DNA of 64,000 bases from Massilia sp. Root133 (GTDB taxonomy: Bacteria; Pseudomonadota; Gammaproteobacteria; Burkholderiales; Burkholderiaceae_D): the NCBI RefSeq assembly GCF_001426525.1, contig NZ_LMEW01000035.1, forward strand, positions 316,694 to 380,693. The letters are read 5' to 3'. This document shows positions 44,351 through 53,093 of the stretch, piece after piece. The translations under genes were made by a program, and so were the position numbers. How positions within the stretch are numbered: position 1 is the first letter of the stretch; each line of letters opens with the position of its first letter. A model generated the notes under the pieces. The model was not told where the DNA came from. It did no database searches and saw only the letters and a list, made by a program, of their open reading frames with translations.

Positions 44351-45229
44351 ATGACACCGTCCCGCTCCGAATTCCTCACTATCCGCGGCCTGCGCACCCA
44401 CGTCCGTCACTGGGGCCGCGAGGGCGCGCCCAAGCTGTTCATGGCGCATGGCTGGATGGACATGTCGGCCTCGTTCCAGTTCGTCGTCGACGCGTTGCAG
44501 GGCGACTGGCACGTGATCGCCCACGACTGGCGCGGCTTCGGCCTGACCGGGCGCTCCGGCAACGACACGTACTGGTTCCCCGACTACTTCGCCGACCTGG
44601 AAGCGATCCTCGACCATTATTCGCCCGGCGAACCCGTGAACCTGCTGGGCCACAGCATGGGCGGCAACATCGTGAGCGTGTATGCGGGCGTGCGGCCGGA
44701 ACGCATCGCGAAGCTGATCAACCTGGAAGGCTTCGGGCTGCCCGCCACGCGCCCCGACCAGGCGCCGGGCCGCTACGCCAAGTGGCTCGACGAAGTGAAG
44801 GTCCCGCCCGCCATGCGCGGCTACGCCAGCCTGGATGAGGTCGCGACGCGCCTGCGCAAGACGAACCCGCGCCTGCCGGCCGACCGCGCCGCCTTCCTCG
44901 CCCGGCACTGGGCCGCGCAGAATGCGCAGGGCGAGTGGGAAATCCTGGGCGACCCGGCGCACAAGATGCCGGGGCCGCTGCTGTACCAGGTGGAAGAGGT
45001 GCTCGCGTGCTGGCGCCGCATCACGGCGCCCGTGCTGTGGGTCGAGGCCGAGCACACGGACATGTGGCGCTGGATGGGCCCGAAGGAAGAGGCGCGCCAC
45101 GAAGTCGACCGCCGGCTCGCGCAGCTGGCCAAGGTCACGCCGCGCATGATGCCGGATGCGGGGCACATGCTGCACCACGATCAACCCGAAGTGCTGGCGC
45201 GCATGATCGAGGCGTTCCTCGCGGGCTGA
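44351..45229 (+). CDS. Alpha/beta-fold hydrolase
   Basis: A 292-residue hydrolase of unknown substrate. Oxyanion-hole segment MAHGWMDMSASFQ, HDWRGFGLTG, serine nucleophile in LLGHSMGGNIVS, the region with the likely acid (WVEAEHTDMW) and histidine in DAGHMLHHDQP. It resembles the epoxide-hydrolase/haloalkane-dehalogenase-like group by the early HGW and DWRGFG. A TATAAT at 44304-44309 and AGGA before the ATG support the start. Divergent from the gamma-carbonic anhydrase gene. An in-line PHP phosphatase gene follows 50 bases later. Confidence 0.88.
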   Translation: MTPSRSEFLTIRGLRTHVRHWGREGAPKLFMAHGWMDMSASFQFVVDALQGDWHVIAHDWRGFGLTGRSGNDTYWFPDYFADLEAILDHYSPGEPVNLLGHSMGGNIVSVYAGVRPERIAKLINLEGFGLPATRPDQAPGRYAKWLDEVKVPPAMRGYASLDEVATRLRKTNPRLPADRAAFLARHWAAQNAQGEWEILGDPAHKMPGPLLYQVEEVLACWRRITAPVLWVEAEHTDMWRWMGPKEEARHEVDRRLAQLAKVTPRMMPDAGHMLHHDQPEVLARMIEAFLAG

Positions 45230-45278
45230 CATTGCGTACAATGGTATTTCGAAACGATACCCTGTCCGGATGCTGCCC

Positions 45279-46109
45279 ATGAAAGTCGATCTCCACTGCC
45301 ACTCCAACGTCTCCGACGGCGTGCTCGCACCCGCCGCCGTGGCCGCGTATGCCCGCAAGGGTGGTGTCGATGCATGGGCGCTGACGGACCATGACGAAAT
45401 CGGGGGTATCAAGGTCGCACGCGCGAAGGCCGAGGAACTGGGCATGCGCTTCGTGCCGGGCGTGGAGATTTCCGTGACGTGGGCCGGCGAGACCGTCCAC
45501 CTCGTCGGCCTGCAGGTCGACGAAGACAATGCGACCCTCGTGCAGGGCCTGGCCGCCACGCGCAACGGGCGCGACGCGCGCGGGCGCGAGATCGCCGCGC
45601 AGCTCGACCAGGCTGGCATCCCGAACGCCTACGAAGGCGCGCTGAAATACGTCGGCAATCCGGATCTGCTGTCGCGCACGCACTTCGCGCGCTACCTGTG
45701 CGAGCTCGGCAAGTGTTCCAACACGTCGGAGGTGTTCCGCCGCTATCTCACGGAAGGCAAGCCGGGCTACGTGCCGCACCGCTGGGCGACGCTGGCCGAT
45801 GCGATGGGCTGGATCCGCGCGGCGGGCGGCGTCCCCGTGATCGCGCATCCGGGCCGCTACCGCTTCGACGCGACGGCCGAGGGCGCGCTGTTCGACGAAT
45901 TCAAGCAGCTGGGCGGCAATGCCATCGAGGTCGTCACGGGCAGCCATACGCCGGACCAGTACGCGACGTATGCCGAGGTGGCGCGCCGCTACGGTTTCCT
46001 CGCATCGCGCGGGACGGATTTCCACGCGCCGGGGGAGTCGCGCGTCGAGTTCGACCAGTTGCCGCCGCTGCCGAGTGGGGTGACGCCGGTTTGGCATGAC
46101 TGGTTCTAA
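45279..46109 (+). CDS. PHP-family 3',5'-nucleoside bisphosphate phosphatase / RNase AM-like
   Basis: A metal-dependent phosphoesterase that removes the 3'-phosphate from nucleoside bisphosphates and trims RNA 5' ends in homologues (YciV/TrpH). 276 residues: metal motif DLHCHSNVSDGVL, then ALTDHDEIGGI, PGVEISVTW, and late motifs VIAHPGRYRF and GTDFHAPGE, which supply the trinuclear site. The second of two close ATGs (45270, 45279) was chosen because the strand MKVDLHCH starts at residue 1 in the family. The neighbouring yciO and trpS genes fit the usual synteny. A dispersed repeat starts 6 bases after the stop. Confidence 0.9.
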   Translation: MKVDLHCHSNVSDGVLAPAAVAAYARKGGVDAWALTDHDEIGGIKVARAKAEELGMRFVPGVEISVTWAGETVHLVGLQVDEDNATLVQGLAATRNGRDARGREIAAQLDQAGIPNAYEGALKYVGNPDLLSRTHFARYLCELGKCSNTSEVFRRYLTEGKPGYVPHRWATLADAMGWIRAAGGVPVIAHPGRYRFDATAEGALFDEFKQLGGNAIEVVTGSHTPDQYATYAEVARRYGFLASRGTDFHAPGESRVEFDQLPPLPSGVTPVWHDWF

Positions 46110-46114
46110 GCACA

Positions 46115-46233
46115 CCGTCGTCCCCGCGAAGGCGGGGATCCATGCTGAACGTCCGACGTCGCGATCGCTAGTGGTCCGCAAATTGATCGATTTCGGTAAC
46201 TCAGTATGGGTTCCCGCTTCCGCGGGAACGACG
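46115..46233. repeat. Dispersed paired-palindrome repeat, copy 4
   Basis: Left unit 46115-46142 (CCGTCGTCCCCGCGAAGGCG, then GGGATCCA) and right unit 46207-46233 (TGGGTTCCCGCTTCCGCGGG, then AACGACG) in inverted orientation, 64-base core. Between the PHP phosphatase and htpX. Confidence 0.9.
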
Positions 46234-46307
46234 TGCCGGGCTTGAAATTTCAACATCCAGCCCTTATCTTGTCGGACTGATATTGAACCCATCCTGAGGC
46301 TCCCCAG

Positions 46308-47207
46308 ATGAAGCGCATACTGCTGTTCCTCGCCACCAACCTCGCCGTCGTGCTCGTGCTGTCGATCGTGCTGAACGTCCTCGGCGTCGGGCGTCCGGTC
46401 GGCGGGCAGGGCATCAACGTCGGGGCGCTGCTCGTGTTTTCGCTCGTCGTGGGCTTCACGGGTTCCATCATTTCCCTGTTGATGAGCAAGCCGATGGCGA
46501 AGATGTCCACCGGCGCGCGCGTCATCGAACAGCCGGGCAACGCCACCGAAGCATGGCTGCTCGGCACCGTGGGCAACCTCGCGCAGCGCGCGGGCATCGC
46601 GATGCCGGAAGTGGCCGTGTACGAGGGCGAGCCGAATGCGTTCGCGACGGGCGCTTTCAAAAATTCCGCGCTGGTGGCCGTGTCGACGGGCCTGCTCGCC
46701 AACATGAACCGCGAGGAAGTCGAGGCCGTGCTGGGCCACGAGATCGCGCACGTGGCCAACGGCGACATGGTCACGCTCACCCTGATCCAGGGCGTGGTGA
46801 ACACGTTCGTCGTGTTCCTCGCGCGCGTCGTCGGCTTCTTCGTCGACAACGTCGTGTTCCGCCGCGGGAACGACGCGCGCGGGCCGGGCTTCGGCTATGC
46901 GATCACCGTGTTCGTGTGCGAGATCCTGTTCGGCATCGTCGCGTCGATCATCGTCGCGTGGTTCTCGCGCCAGCGCGAATTCCGCGCGGACGCCGGTTCG
47001 GCCCAGCTGCTGGGCAGCCCGCTGCCGATGCAGCATGCGCTCGCGCGCCTGTCCGGCATGCACCCGGGCGCGCTGCCGCAATCGATGGCGGCGTCGGGCA
47101 TTTCCGGCCACGGCAGCGGCTGGGGCGCGTTGTTCGCGTCGCACCCGCCGATGGAAGAACGCATCGCGGCCCTCCAGGCGCTGCGCCAGTCGGGGTTCGC
47201 GCGATGA
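46308..47207 (+). CDS. htpX: Membrane metalloprotease HtpX (M48)
   Basis: An inner-membrane zinc protease for damaged membrane proteins, 299 residues. Two N-terminal transmembrane helices (about 4-24 and 36-58), then VYEGEPNAFATGAFKNSALV, the zinc motif GHEIAHVANGDM (HExxH), two further helices, and the third ligand in REFRADAGSAQLLG. It ends HPPMEERIAAL as HtpX does. The stop overlaps the start of the yciO-like gene (ATGA). Often heat-shock controlled; no clear promoter was seen beyond the repeat upstream. Confidence 0.96.
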   Translation: MKRILLFLATNLAVVLVLSIVLNVLGVGRPVGGQGINVGALLVFSLVVGFTGSIISLLMSKPMAKMSTGARVIEQPGNATEAWLLGTVGNLAQRAGIAMPEVAVYEGEPNAFATGAFKNSALVAVSTGLLANMNREEVEAVLGHEIAHVANGDMVTLTLIQGVVNTFVVFLARVVGFFVDNVVFRRGNDARGPGFGYAITVFVCEILFGIVASIIVAWFSRQREFRADAGSAQLLGSPLPMQHALARLSGMHPGALPQSMAASGISGHGSGWGALFASHPPMEERIAALQALRQSGFAR

Positions 47208-47827
47208 CCCAATATTTCGAAGTCCATCCCCAGAATCCGCAGGCGCGCCTGATCCGCCAGGCCGCGCAGATCATCCAGGGCGGCGGCATCGTCGCCGCGC
47301 CGACCGATTCCGCGTACGCCCTCGTATGCCGCCTCGACGACAAGGCGGCCGTGGAAAAGCTGCGGCGCATCCGCGGCGTCGACGAGAAGCACCACCTGAC
47401 GCTGCTCGTGCGCGACCTGTCCGAGATCGCCACGTATGCGCGCGTCGACAACCGCCAGTACCGGCAACTGAAAGCCGTCACGCCGGGGCCGTACACGGTG
47501 ATCCTGGAAGCGACGAAGGAAGTGCCGCGCAGGCTGTCGCACCCGTCGCGCAAGACGATCGGCATCCGCGTGCCGGAAAACGCGATCCTGCTGGCGCTGT
47601 TGGCAGAACTGGGCGAACCCTTGATCGGCACGACCTTGCAACTGCCGGGCGACGACAACATGCTGTCCGATCCGGACGAGGTGCGCGAGCGTCTCGACAG
47701 GCAGATCGAGCTCGTGATCGACGGCGGCGCCGGCACGCTCGAACCCACCACGATCATCGACCTCACGGGGCCCGACGCCGAACTCGTACGCGAAGGCCGG
47801 GGCGATCCGGCCGCGTTCGGCCTGTAG
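47204..47827 (+). CDS. YciO/YrdC-family L-threonylcarbamoyladenylate synthase-like protein
   Basis: A 207-residue Sua5/YrdC/YciO-fold protein; the family makes threonylcarbamoyl-AMP for tRNA t6A modification, though YciO members are weak in that reaction. Motifs: GGGIVAAPTDSAYALVCRL, KLRRIRGVDEKHHLTLLV, TPGPYTVILEAT, and HPSRKTIGIRVPEN. The start overlaps the htpX stop by four bases. It belongs with the YciO group by its YFEVHPQNPQ N-terminus. Confidence 0.9.
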   Translation: MTQYFEVHPQNPQARLIRQAAQIIQGGGIVAAPTDSAYALVCRLDDKAAVEKLRRIRGVDEKHHLTLLVRDLSEIATYARVDNRQYRQLKAVTPGPYTVILEATKEVPRRLSHPSRKTIGIRVPENAILLALLAELGEPLIGTTLQLPGDDNMLSDPDEVRERLDRQIELVIDGGAGTLEPTTIIDLTGPDAELVREGRGDPAAFGL

Positions 47828-47869
47828 GCCGGGGCCGCCGCGCCGCGCGCTCTGATAGAATCGCAGGTT

Positions 47870-48523
47870 ATGGATGAACTCATACGCAATCTGGCAGTGT
47901 ATGCACTGCCTGTCCTCTTTGCGCTGACGATGCACGACGCCGCCCAGGCGTTCGTCGCGAAACGCTTCGGAGACAACACCGCACACGCCGCCGGGCGTAC
48001 CACTTTCAATCCGCTTGCCCACATCGATCCGATCGGCACCATCGTCATTCCGGTGGTGATGTACCTGACGGTGCACTTCGTGTTCGGCTACGCGAAACCG
48101 CTGCCGATCAACTACGGCCAGATGCGCAACCCGAAGCGCGACATGGCGTGGGTCGCGCTGTCCGGTCCGGGCGCAAACTTCCTGATGGCGCTGATCTGGC
48201 TCCTGCTGAGCATCTTCCTCGACTACTTCGGGGTGCAGGAGTCGTTCCCGCACCTCGTGGCCGAGGCGGGTGTGCAGACGAATCTGTGGCTGATGGCGTT
48301 CAACCTGCTGCCGATCCCGTCGATGGATGGCGGCCGCGTGCTGTTTTCCATCCTGCCGCACAAGGCCGCATTCCAGTTCGCGCGCCTGGAGCCGTACGGC
48401 TTCATCATCCTGCTCGCGCTGATCTTCCTGAAGGTGATCGGCTACTGGCTGTTCTGGGTCGGCGTGATCGCGAACCTGCTGCTGCACCTGATCGTCTATC
48501 CCCTGAATTTTCTCCTGACCTGA
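47870..48523 (+). CDS. M50-type site-2 protease homologue with altered active site
   Basis: Site-2 proteases cut transmembrane segments using zinc held by HExxH and a distant DG motif. The 217-residue protein has five or six transmembrane helices and the family layout: start MDELIRNLAVYALPVLFALT, DNTAHAAGRTTFNPLAHIDPIGT, LSGPGANFLMA and the DG motif NLLPIPSMDGGRVLF. But where HEAAH is expected it has HDAAQ (residues 22-26): the catalytic Glu is Asp and the second zinc His is Gln. It may be inactive or use another chemistry. Genes on both sides are intact and it follows yciO, as active homologues do. Confidence 0.88.
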   Translation: MDELIRNLAVYALPVLFALTMHDAAQAFVAKRFGDNTAHAAGRTTFNPLAHIDPIGTIVIPVVMYLTVHFVFGYAKPLPINYGQMRNPKRDMAWVALSGPGANFLMALIWLLLSIFLDYFGVQESFPHLVAEAGVQTNLWLMAFNLLPIPSMDGGRVLFSILPHKAAFQFARLEPYGFIILLALIFLKVIGYWLFWVGVIANLLLHLIVYPLNFLLT

Positions 48524-48530
48524 TACCGCT

Positions 48531-49733
48531 ATGTTTCCCGACCGTGTCGTTTCCGGCATGCGCCCGACCGGGCTGATGCACCTTGGCCACTACCATGGGG
48601 CCCTGAAGAACTGGATCCGCATGCAGTCCGAACTGCCTTGCCTGTTCTTCGTCGCCGACTGGCACGCGCTGACCACGCATTACGACGACCCGGCGATCAT
48701 CGAGAAAAGCACGTGGGACATGGTCATCGACTGGCTGGCGGCCGGCATCGACCCGGCCCAGGCCACGATCTTCATCCAGTCGAGGGTGCCGGAGCACGCG
48801 GAACTGCATCTGCTGCTGTCGATGGCCACGCCGCTCGGCTGGCTCGAGCGCGTGCCGACGTACAAGGACCAGATCGAGAACCTGGCCAACCGCGACCTCG
48901 CGACGTACGGCTTCCTCGGCTACCCGCTGCTGCAGGCGGCCGACGTGCTGATCTACCGCGCCACGCAGGTGCCCGTGGGCGAGGACCAGGTGCCGCACAT
49001 CGAGATGATGCGAGAGATCGCGCGGCGCTTCAATCACCTGTACGGCAAGGAACCGGGCTTCGAACAGAAAGCGCTGGACGCCGTGAAAAAGCTGGGCAGC
49101 AAGCGCGCCAAGCTGTATGCGGAACTGCGCACCGCGTACCAGCAGGACGGCATTGCTGCCGCGCTGGAACAGGCGCAGGCCATGCTGGACGAGGCGGGCA
49201 GCCTGTCGAACATCGACCGCGAGCGCCTGTTCGGCTACCTGGAAGGCAGCCGCAAGATCATCCTCGTCGAGCCGCAAGTGAAGCTGACGGCAGCATCGCG
49301 CCTGCCGGGCCTCGATGGCCGCAAGATGTCCAAGAGCTACGGCAATTCGATCTCGCTGCGCGAAGATCCCGAATCCGTCACGAAGAAAATCCGCACGATG
49401 CCGACCGATCCCGCGCGCGTGCGCCGCAGCGACGCGGGCGATCCGCTCAAATGCCCGGTGTGGCAGCTGCACGAAGTCTATTCCGACGCGAACACGAAGG
49501 ATTGGGTGATGAAGGGCTGCACGAGCGCCGGCATCGGCTGCCTCGAGTGCAAGCAGCCCGTCGTGGAAGCCGTGCTGGCCGAGCAGGAGCCGATGCACGA
49601 GCGCGCGCAGCAGTACGTCGACGACCCGTCGCTCGTGCGCGCCATCGTCGCCGACGGTTGCGAGAAGGCGCGCAAGCTGGCGCAGGAAACGATGCGCGAC
49701 GTGCGCGAAGTCATGGGACTGTCCTACTCGTGA
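48531..49733 (+). CDS. trpS: Tryptophanyl-tRNA synthetase
   Basis: Charges tRNA-Trp; class Ic synthetase of 400 residues. The HIGH-type motif is HLGHYHGAL near the N-terminus and KMSKS is present in DGRKMSKSYGN. GEDQVPHIEM is the conserved ATP/dimer segment. The length exceeds the ~335 of E. coli TrpS because of the longer C-terminal part seen in many betaproteobacteria (CPVWQLHEVYSD, KGCTSAGIGCLECKQPV). Seven bases separate it from the M50-like gene. The stop overlaps a GTG start of the methyltransferase (GTGA). Confidence 0.96.
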   Translation: MFPDRVVSGMRPTGLMHLGHYHGALKNWIRMQSELPCLFFVADWHALTTHYDDPAIIEKSTWDMVIDWLAAGIDPAQATIFIQSRVPEHAELHLLLSMATPLGWLERVPTYKDQIENLANRDLATYGFLGYPLLQAADVLIYRATQVPVGEDQVPHIEMMREIARRFNHLYGKEPGFEQKALDAVKKLGSKRAKLYAELRTAYQQDGIAAALEQAQAMLDEAGSLSNIDRERLFGYLEGSRKIILVEPQVKLTAASRLPGLDGRKMSKSYGNSISLREDPESVTKKIRTMPTDPARVRRSDAGDPLKCPVWQLHEVYSDANTKDWVMKGCTSAGIGCLECKQPVVEAVLAEQEPMHERAQQYVDDPSLVRAIVADGCEKARKLAQETMRDVREVMGLSYS

Positions 49734-50275
49734 CGGACCGTCCATCCGCCTGGGTCGCGCGCTTTGCGCCGGCGATCCCGCCGGGCGAGACGCTCGATCT
49801 CGCGTGCGGCGGCGGCCGTCATGCGCGCCTGCTGGCGGCGCTCGGCCATCCCGTGCTCGCGGTCGACCGCGACGCCGCATCGCTCGCGCAGGCGGCCGGT
49901 CCCGGCATCACGACCCTGCAGCACGACCTCGAAGCGGAGGGCGGCGCATGGCCGTTCGCGCCGGGACGTTTTGCCGGCATCGTCGTCACGAACTACCTGC
50001 ACCGGCCGCTGTTCGCGCATCTCGCGGGCGCGCTGGCGCCGAACGGGATCCTCGTCTACGAAACCTTCGCGCTCGGGAACGAACGCTTCGGCAAACCATC
50101 CAACCCGGCGTTCCTGCTGGCGCCCGGCGAACTGCTGGACGTCGCCGCACGCCATGGTTTGAAGGTCCTCGCCTACGAGGACGGGATCATCGAGACGCCC
50201 CGTCCGGCGCGCGTGCAAAGGCTGTGCGCGGCGGGGCGGGAGGTCGATCCGGGAGCAGTCAGGCTCGATATGTAA
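49730..50275 (+). CDS. Class I SAM-dependent methyltransferase
   Basis: A 181-residue Rossmann-fold methyltransferase. Motif I is LDLACGGGRHARLLA, the acidic end of strand 2 is VLAVDRD, motif II region is IVVTNYLHRPLF, and LAPNGILVYETFALGNERFG follows. Substrate unknown; it resembles the TehB-like group. Start is a GTG overlapping the trpS stop, giving coupling; no other start is closer to motif I. Confidence 0.85.
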   Translation: MTDRPSAWVARFAPAIPPGETLDLACGGGRHARLLAALGHPVLAVDRDAASLAQAAGPGITTLQHDLEAEGGAWPFAPGRFAGIVVTNYLHRPLFAHLAGALAPNGILVYETFALGNERFGKPSNPAFLLAPGELLDVAARHGLKVLAYEDGIIETPRPARVQRLCAAGREVDPGAVRLDM

Positions 50276-50376
50276 CCAACCTGTAACCATGCCATTTATA
50301 TGGTGTGGAATGAACCATAACGCCAGGCTATCCGCTACAATCGACATTTATTTATTAACGGCACGGTCCACTGATT

Positions 50377-51273
50377 ATGATTAAGGGCAGCATAGTAGCA
50401 ATCGTCACACCGATGTTCGAGGATGGAAGCCTGGACAGGGACAGCCTGCGCCGACTCCTCGACTGGCATGTGGCGGAAGGTACGGACGCAATCTGCATCG
50501 TCGGCACGACCGGCGAGTCGGCCACCGTGAGCCCGGACGAACACTGCGAACTGATCAAGCTGACCGTCGACCACATCGCCGGCCGCATTCCGGTCATCGC
50601 CGGCACGGGCGGCAATTCGACGGTCGAAGCGATCGCGCTGACCCGTCACGCCAAGGAAGTCGGCGCGGACGCGTCGCTGCAAGTCGTCCCGTACTACAAC
50701 CGTCCGTCGCAGGAAGGCATGTATCGCCACTTCAAGGCGATCGCCGAATCGACCGACCTGCCGGTGATCCTGTACAACGTGCCGGGCCGGACCGTGGCCG
50801 ACATGAGCAACGAGACCGTGCTGCGCCTGGCCGCCATCGACAACATCATCGGCATCAAGGACGCGACCGGCAACCTGGCCCGCGGCATCGAGCTGCTGCG
50901 CGACATCGACCGTTCGTTTGCCGGCAAGGGCAAGTCGTTCGGCGTGTTCTCGGGCGACGACGCGAGCGCACTGGCGCTGATGCTGTGCGGCGGCGCCGGC
51001 AACATCTCCGTGACCGCGAACGTGGCGCCGCGCGCGATGGCCGAGATGTGCAAGGCCGCGCTGAACGGCGAGGCCGCCCGCGCCATCGAAATCAACAACA
51101 GCGTCCTCGAACTGCACAGCAAGCTGTTCGTCGAGCCGAACCCGGTGCCGGTGAAATGGGCGCTGGCCGAGATGGGCAAGATGCCGGCCGGCCTGCGCCT
51201 GCCGCTGGCCCCGCTGTCCGCGCAATACCACGACACCGTCCGCACCGCGCTGCGCGCTTCCGGCGTCCTTTGA
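50377..51273 (+). CDS. dapA: 4-hydroxy-tetrahydrodipicolinate synthase
   Basis: First committed enzyme of the lysine/diaminopimelate branch, condensing aspartate semialdehyde with pyruvate. 298 residues, a TIM barrel. Start MIKGSIVAIVTPMFEDGSLD, GTTGESATVSPDEH, the tyrosine motif VPYYNRPSQEGMYRHF, LYNVPGRTV, and the Schiff-base lysine in IIGIKDATGN. GMYRHF is typical of the DapA subgroup. bamC follows 17 bases after the stop, the common arrangement. Confidence 0.97.
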   Translation: MIKGSIVAIVTPMFEDGSLDRDSLRRLLDWHVAEGTDAICIVGTTGESATVSPDEHCELIKLTVDHIAGRIPVIAGTGGNSTVEAIALTRHAKEVGADASLQVVPYYNRPSQEGMYRHFKAIAESTDLPVILYNVPGRTVADMSNETVLRLAAIDNIIGIKDATGNLARGIELLRDIDRSFAGKGKSFGVFSGDDASALALMLCGGAGNISVTANVAPRAMAEMCKAALNGEAARAIEINNSVLELHSKLFVEPNPVPVKWALAEMGKMPAGLRLPLAPLSAQYHDTVRTALRASGVL

Positions 51274-51290
51274 TTACCAGCTTTAACGAT

Positions 51291-52421
51291 ATGACGAATC
51301 GCAAGATGATGACTTCCACCGCAGCCCGCACCGTGGCCCTGACCGCCATCGCGTTGAGCCTGGCCGCGTGCACGACCGTGTTCGAATCGGACAAGGTGGA
51401 CTACAAGGCTTCCAAGAAAGCGGCACCGCTGGACATTCCGCCCGACCTGACCCAGCTGCAGAAGGACAACCGCTACGCCGTGCCGGATGGCAAAGGCATC
51501 GCCACCGCGTCCGGCTTCCAGCAGCAGCGCGGCGCCGCACCGGCCATCGCGGCCGCGTCCGGCGAACAGATCGGCCAGGTGCCCACCGACACCATCCGCA
51601 TCGAGCGCAACGGCAACCAGCGCTGGCTCGTGATCAAGGAGACGCCGGAACAACTGTGGCCGCAACTGCTGGAGTTCTGGCATAACTCGGGCTTCACCGT
51701 CGAGACCGAGTCGCCGCAGACCGGCATCATGGAAACGAACTGGGCCGAGAACCGCGCCAAGATCCCGCAGGACTTCATCCGCCGCACCATCGGCAAGGTC
51801 TTCGATTCTGCGTATTCGACCGGCGAGCGCGACAAGTTCCGCACCCGCCTGGAGCGCCGTCCGGACGGTTCGACCGAGATCTACATCAGCCACCGCGGCG
51901 CGGAAGAAGTGCTGACCGGTCCGCAGAAGGAGCAGGCCACCTGGACCGCGCGTCCGAACGATCCGGAACTGGAAGCGGAATTCCTGGGCCGCCTGATGGC
52001 CCAGCTGACCGGCACCAAGGTCAAGGAAGCGACCGCGTTCGTGACGAACGCGCCGCTGGAACCGCAGCACGCCAAGCTGGAAGGCAGCAAGGTCGTCGTC
52101 GACGAAGGCTTCGACCGCGCATGGCGCCGCGTGGGCCTGGCGCTGGACCGCGTCGGCTTCACGGTGGAAGACCGCGACCGTGTGCAGGGCATTTATTTCG
52201 TGCGCTACGTCGATCCGGACGCGGTCAAGAAGGAAGGTTTCTTCAGCAAGCTGTTCGGTAGCGAAGACAAGAACAAGGAAGCGCAGAAATACCGCGTGAT
52301 CGTGTCGACGGCACAGGGCGCGACCTCGACCGACGTGACCGTGCAGACGAACGACGGCAAGCCGGAAACGTCGCCGACCGGCGCCAAGATCCTCAAGCTG
52401 CTGGCGGACGAGCTGAAATAA
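51291..52421 (+). CDS. bamC: Outer-membrane assembly lipoprotein BamC
   Basis: A lipoprotein of the BAM complex that inserts beta-barrels in the outer membrane. 376 residues with a signal sequence ending at lipobox LAAC (residues about 24-27: SLAACTTVFES). The unstructured N-terminal segment that lies over BamD includes DIPPDLTQLQKDNRYAVPDG. Two helix-grip domains follow (about residues 115-230 and 250-376; QRWLVIKETPEQLWPQLLEFW and KVVVDEGFDRAWRRVGLALD). dapA-bamC order is conserved. A strong terminator follows. Confidence 0.94.
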   Translation: MTNRKMMTSTAARTVALTAIALSLAACTTVFESDKVDYKASKKAAPLDIPPDLTQLQKDNRYAVPDGKGIATASGFQQQRGAAPAIAAASGEQIGQVPTDTIRIERNGNQRWLVIKETPEQLWPQLLEFWHNSGFTVETESPQTGIMETNWAENRAKIPQDFIRRTIGKVFDSAYSTGERDKFRTRLERRPDGSTEIYISHRGAEEVLTGPQKEQATWTARPNDPELEAEFLGRLMAQLTGTKVKEATAFVTNAPLEPQHAKLEGSKVVVDEGFDRAWRRVGLALDRVGFTVEDRDRVQGIYFVRYVDPDAVKKEGFFSKLFGSEDKNKEAQKYRVIVSTAQGATSTDVTVQTNDGKPETSPTGAKILKLLADELK

Positions 52422-52440
52422 TCTGGGTTTGCCTGCATGA

Positions 52441-52467
52441 AAAACCGGCCCGCGTGGCCGGTTTTTT
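52441..52467 (+). terminator. Intrinsic terminator of dapA-bamC
   Basis: AAAACCGGCC, loop CGCGT, GGCCGGTTTTTTT: strong stem and U-run, 20 bases after the bamC stop. Confidence 0.93.
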
Positions 52468-52501
52468 TATCGGTCCAATTCTATGTAAAAGCAATGGACG
52501 T

Positions 52502-52531
52502 AAAAAAACCGGCCCGCAGGCCGGTTTCTTT
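52502..52531 (-). terminator. Intrinsic terminator of the Ala-rich lipoprotein gene
   Basis: On the minus strand AAAGAAACCGGCC, loop TGCG, GGCCGGTTTTTTT. It is nearly the same stem as the bamC terminator 60 bases away, in the opposite sense, so the two convergent units are well separated. Confidence 0.9.
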
Positions 52532-52544
52532 AGCGCGATTCGAA

Positions 52545-52817
52545 TTACTTCGAAGCAGCCGGAGCAGCAGCAGCCGAAGCGGCGTCAGCAGCAGCCGAAG
52601 CAGCCGAAGCAGCAGCCGAAGCGGCCGAAGCAGCAGCGTCAGCAGCGGCCGGAGCAGCCGGGGTAGCGGCAGCGTCAGCAGCCGGAGCGGCCGGAGCAGC
52701 AGCCGGAGCGGTGGTCTCAGCAGCCGGAGCCGCCGGGGTCACGGTGGTTTCTTCTTTCTTCGAGCAAGCAGCCAGAGCAACAGCCAGCAGGGAAACGATC
52801 AGCAGAGATTTTTTCAT
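52545..52817 (-). CDS. Alanine-rich small lipoprotein
   Basis: A 90-residue predicted lipoprotein of unknown function. Signal MKKSLLIVSLLAVALAACSK has lipobox LAAC. The mature part is over half alanine: first a Pro/Thr/Ala stretch (TTVTPAAPAAE), then a repeated ASAASAAA/ADAA segment that would form a long amphipathic helix, somewhat like Lpp-type spacers but without heptad leucines. It is probably anchored in the outer membrane. It ends PAASK, and the terminal lysine could be peptidoglycan-linked as in Lpp, which is speculation. It has its own terminator, and the 276 bases upstream hold no gene. Confidence 0.75.
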   Translation of the reverse strand: MKKSLLIVSLLAVALAACSKKEETTVTPAAPAAETTAPAAAPAAPAADAAATPAAPAAADAAASAASAAASAASAAADAASAAAAPAASK

Positions 52818-53093
52818 GGTTTTTCCTTAATTAATTCAAAAGGGTGGTGCGATGAATAATTACCGGTAATTATCGCTCGTCAGGAATTCTCTTGTTTGTA
52901 TACTTTGGAAAAAGTGCCTACAGACAACGGAACCTTCCTAACCCGATATTATAGCCAAATTTACTGAATCGCAATAGAAAAGTCGTGTCAAGACGTAACA
53001 GTTGCCAGATCGGGCAAGGTTCATCTTCAGGCAACAGGATACATCCTGTCCGTGCGCTAGTTCTCATAGAGAAAACCAAGCCAAAACAAGTAT
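52818..53093. other. Intergenic region without a recognised gene
   Basis: This is AT-richer than its surroundings and should contain the promoter of the alanine-rich lipoprotein gene (ribosome site AAGGAAAAACC before its ATG). Several minus-strand -10-like stretches exist (for example around 52945-52955) but none with a convincing -35. No RNA gene was recognised. Confidence 0.4.

Noticed and set aside
52437..52859. Ser/Arg-rich frame opposite the Ala-rich lipoprotein
   Set aside because: It is the complement of GCN alanine codons and has no start context; the minus-strand lipoprotein is the real gene.
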